Origin: Rhizobiales bacterium 65-79 | GTDB lineage: Bacteria > Pseudomonadota > Alphaproteobacteria > Rhizobiales > Rhizobiaceae | Length of the DNA: 64,000 nucleotides | Direction: 5' to 3' | Assembly (NCBI GenBank): GCA_001896885.1 | Contig: MKRJ01000042.1 | Location: forward strand, 1 to 64,000 | Shown here: piece after piece, positions 62,499 through 64,000 of the stretch | How positions within the stretch are numbered: the stretch's first letter is position 1 | Layout of the letters: every line of letters starts with the position of its first letter | Position numbers and translations under genes: made by a program | Notes under the pieces: generated by a model | Told to the model about the DNA's origin: nothing | Databases searched by the model: none | Seen by the model: the letters and a program-made list of their open reading frames with translations, nothing else

Positions 62499-63174
62499 GC
62501 GAACATCTGTCTTCCAGCATTTCGATGAGGTCGGCGGGAGGACCGGCCACTTCCGCCCGCGTCCAGCGTATCTCGTAGGAAAGCGTCGGGCGATCGTTCT
62601 GCGGCTCCCTGCGCTTCCCCAGAAAGACGGCCTTGTAGCCGCGGGCTTTTATCAAGGCGTCGAGTTCGGTGAGCCCGAGCCCGCCGCCCACATTCTCGAC
62701 CACCGCCACCGCGCGCTGCCCGCGCGGGACACGCATGTCGAGATATTTGAGCGCCCATAGGGTGAAAAGCGCCAGGACCGTGGCCGCGCCGCCGACGCCG
62801 AGTTGGCCGCCGCCGAAGCAGAGGCCGATCGCCGTCATCGCCCATAGCGTGGCGGCAGTCGTCACGCCGGTGACGAGATCGCCTCGCCTAAGTATAGCCC
62901 CGCCGCCGATGAAGCCGACGCCGGTCAGGACGCCGAGCGGAAACCGCAGCACGTCCATCACGCTGAAGGAATCCGCGGCCTTGCCGCCGACGGAAAGCAG
63001 GATGTTCGCCTGGATCATGGCGACGCAGGCGGCGAGCGACACGAGGATCGTGGTACGGAAGCCGGCGGCGTGCCCGCGCGATTCCCGGTTGAGTCCGACC
63101 AGGGCGCCGGCGATCATCGTCAATGCCAGACGGATCGCGATATCCTGCCACGTCGGATGAAGCGGCATCGTCAT
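62461..63174 (-). CDS. MgtC/SapB-family membrane protein
   Basis: A 237-residue protein. Four to five N-terminal helices carry the MgtC signatures: ALTMIAGALVGLNRESRGHA, GFRTTILVSLAACVAMIQ, GVLTGVGFIGGGAILRRGD and GVTTAATLWAMTAIGLCFGG. A soluble C-terminal ACT-like domain of about 90 residues follows. Members help growth in low Mg2+ or modulate the membrane ATP synthase; the exact role is family knowledge. ATG 63174 is the start. It is convergent with, and overlaps, the polymerase gene. Confidence 0.9.
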   Translation of the reverse strand: MTMPLHPTWQDIAIRLALTMIAGALVGLNRESRGHAAGFRTTILVSLAACVAMIQANILLSVGGKAADSFSVMDVLRFPLGVLTGVGFIGGGAILRRGDLVTGVTTAATLWAMTAIGLCFGGGQLGVGGAATVLALFTLWALKYLDMRVPRGQRAVAVVENVGGGLGLTELDALIKARGYKAVFLGKRREPQNDRPTLSYEIRWTRAEVAGPPADLIEMLEDRCSLISFEMTSGADR

Positions 63175-63284
63175 CGAACTTCTCCCCTCGACACGACGGC
63201 CTGAGCCGCAATGATTGCGGACAAAATAGATTTGCCCTCGGTCGGAACCAGTGGTGATGATGTCGACCGACGATCCGCCCTTCC

Positions 63285-64000
63285 TCACACGATGGCGATG
63301 TCGCCCGCAGCCTGGATATCGACCTCGCGCGGATGGCGGGCGGCGAGCGCGTCGGCATGATCGCCGCGCCCGGTCGCCCGCAGCCGCTCCAGATAGGCCT
63401 TGAGTTCGCCCCGGCAGTGGAACGGTCCGCCCTCGGCGATGACGGTCATCAAAGGATCGACCGTCTGGCCGTTCTCGGCCATGACCTTCCCACGCCATTG
63501 GTCGAGCAGCCGCATGGCGTGATCGACGACCGCGGGTTCGCGGGCGGCAATGTCATGTTCTTCATGCGGATCGGATGTGAGGTCGAACAGGCTGAAGGGG
63601 CCGATGTCCTTGTAGCCATCATGGTAGGTGCGCATCATCAGCCAGTCCTTGCCGGCATGGCGGAAGCGCACCCCGCGCTGCGCTGCCCACGCGCCCTGGC
63701 TGGTGACGAGAAAGTCGCGCCCGCCCTCTTCGCCGGCGGCCAGCGCCGGCGCGAAGGAGCGGCCGTTCCACTTCGCCGGCACCTTGCCGCCAAGCAGGTC
63801 GACCAGCGTCGCCGCCCAGTCGAAATGATAATGCAGGCCGCGATCGACCGATCCAGCGCGGAACATGCCCGGCCAGCGCACGATCAGCGGGATGTTGCAG
63901 GTGAACTGATCGGCCGTCTGGTGGTCCGCCCAGATGTTGAGTTCGCCGAGATTCTCGCCATGGTCGGCGGAGATCATGATGATCGTCTCGTCGGTCAGCC
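63285..64000 (-). CDS. Sulfatase, C-terminal part (5' end beyond window)
   Basis: The last about 238 residues of a sulfatase/alkaline-phosphatase-superfamily hydrolase. Visible: DETIIMISADHGENLGELNI, the metal-site region with DHGE, then DQFTCNIPLIVRWPGM and HFDWAATLVDLLGGKVPAKW. A long C-terminal stretch ends HPREVDIQAAGDIAIV. The catalytic formylglycine region (C/S-x-P-x-R) lies outside the window, so sulfatase versus phosphonate/phosphodiesterase cannot be told. It is transcribed toward the mgtC gene. It could act on a sulfated component of the polysaccharide, but this is only proximity. Confidence 0.85.
   Translation of the reverse strand, partial: LTDETIIMISADHGENLGELNIWADHQTADQFTCNIPLIVRWPGMFRAGSVDRGLHYHFDWAATLVDLLGGKVPAKWNGRSFAPALAAGEEGGRDFLVTSQGAWAAQRGVRFRHAGKDWLMMRTYHDGYKDIGPFSLFDLTSDPHEEHDIAAREPAVVDHAMRLLDQWRGKVMAENGQTVDPLMTVIAEGGPFHCRGELKAYLERLRATGRGDHADALAARHPREVDIQAAGDIAIV

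Overview
The window is about 64 kb of GC-rich bacterial chromosome with dense, often overlapping genes. Its gene content points to an alphaproteobacterium of the Hyphomicrobiales, probably Rhizobiaceae or a close relative. The main reasons are rsmE next to a 457-residue gshA, the phasin / CbrA-PdhS-type kinase / acetoacetyl-CoA synthetase neighbourhood, rimM-trmD-rplS with an Ala/Glu-rich L19 tail, a DUF1127 gene beside a LysR regulator, RIME-like mosaic repeats, an EcfG-type promoter, and a tRNA-His without an encoded G-1. No rRNA, CRISPR array or prophage structural genes were seen.

Layout. 1-1450 is a mobile-DNA scar: the end of an IS21-family element sits inside an integrase-like gene, and next to it is the orphan 3' end of a gapR/DUF2312 gene. 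1574-5365 is a catabolic operon (2-hydroxyacid dehydrogenase, GMC oxidoreductase, M20 hydrolase). 5376-8821 holds msrB, an NhaD-like antiporter and a CoxE-like VWA protein, with a mosaic repeat between the last two. 9040-13763 is a complete branched-chain-amino-acid-type ABC operon whose second ATPase has Arg in place of the Walker A Lys. 13779-19844 has a GNAT, a conserved hypothetical, a MarR/nitroreductase pair with a paired-repeat operator candidate, rsmE, gshA and a DUF899 protein. 20044-23093 is a sugar ABC operon without its ATPase.

23236-31132 carries a DUF937 protein, a gene-poor stretch with repeats and two consecutive minus-strand terminators, DUF1127/LysR, an adenylate cyclase with a c-type haem motif, xseA, small exported proteins and tRNA-His. 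31350-37876 is the phasin / polar histidine kinase / acetoacetyl-CoA synthetase block. 38064-49555 is mostly housekeeping: AsmA, methyltransferase, rplS, trmD, rimM, XerC-type recombinase, lpdA, cytidine deaminase and aldo/keto reductase. It also holds a small membrane protein behind a near-consensus EcfG (general stress) promoter.

49922-62498 is a polysaccharide locus. It encodes a WecG/TagA/CpsF transferase coupled to a flavoprotein, a CelD-like acyltransferase, a protein related to glucosamine inositolphosphorylceramide transferases, a GT4 transferase, a Wzx-like flippase, a Wzz-like chain-length protein with a degenerate kinase-like tail, a GH5 hydrolase and a Wzy/ligase-like polymerase. 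It reads as a near-complete Wzx/Wzy assembly line for an exopolysaccharide I cannot assign, and it is the best candidate here for an undescribed system. The initiating phosphoglycosyltransferase and the outer-membrane exporter are not in the window. An MgtC-family protein and a sulfatase cut by the window edge follow.
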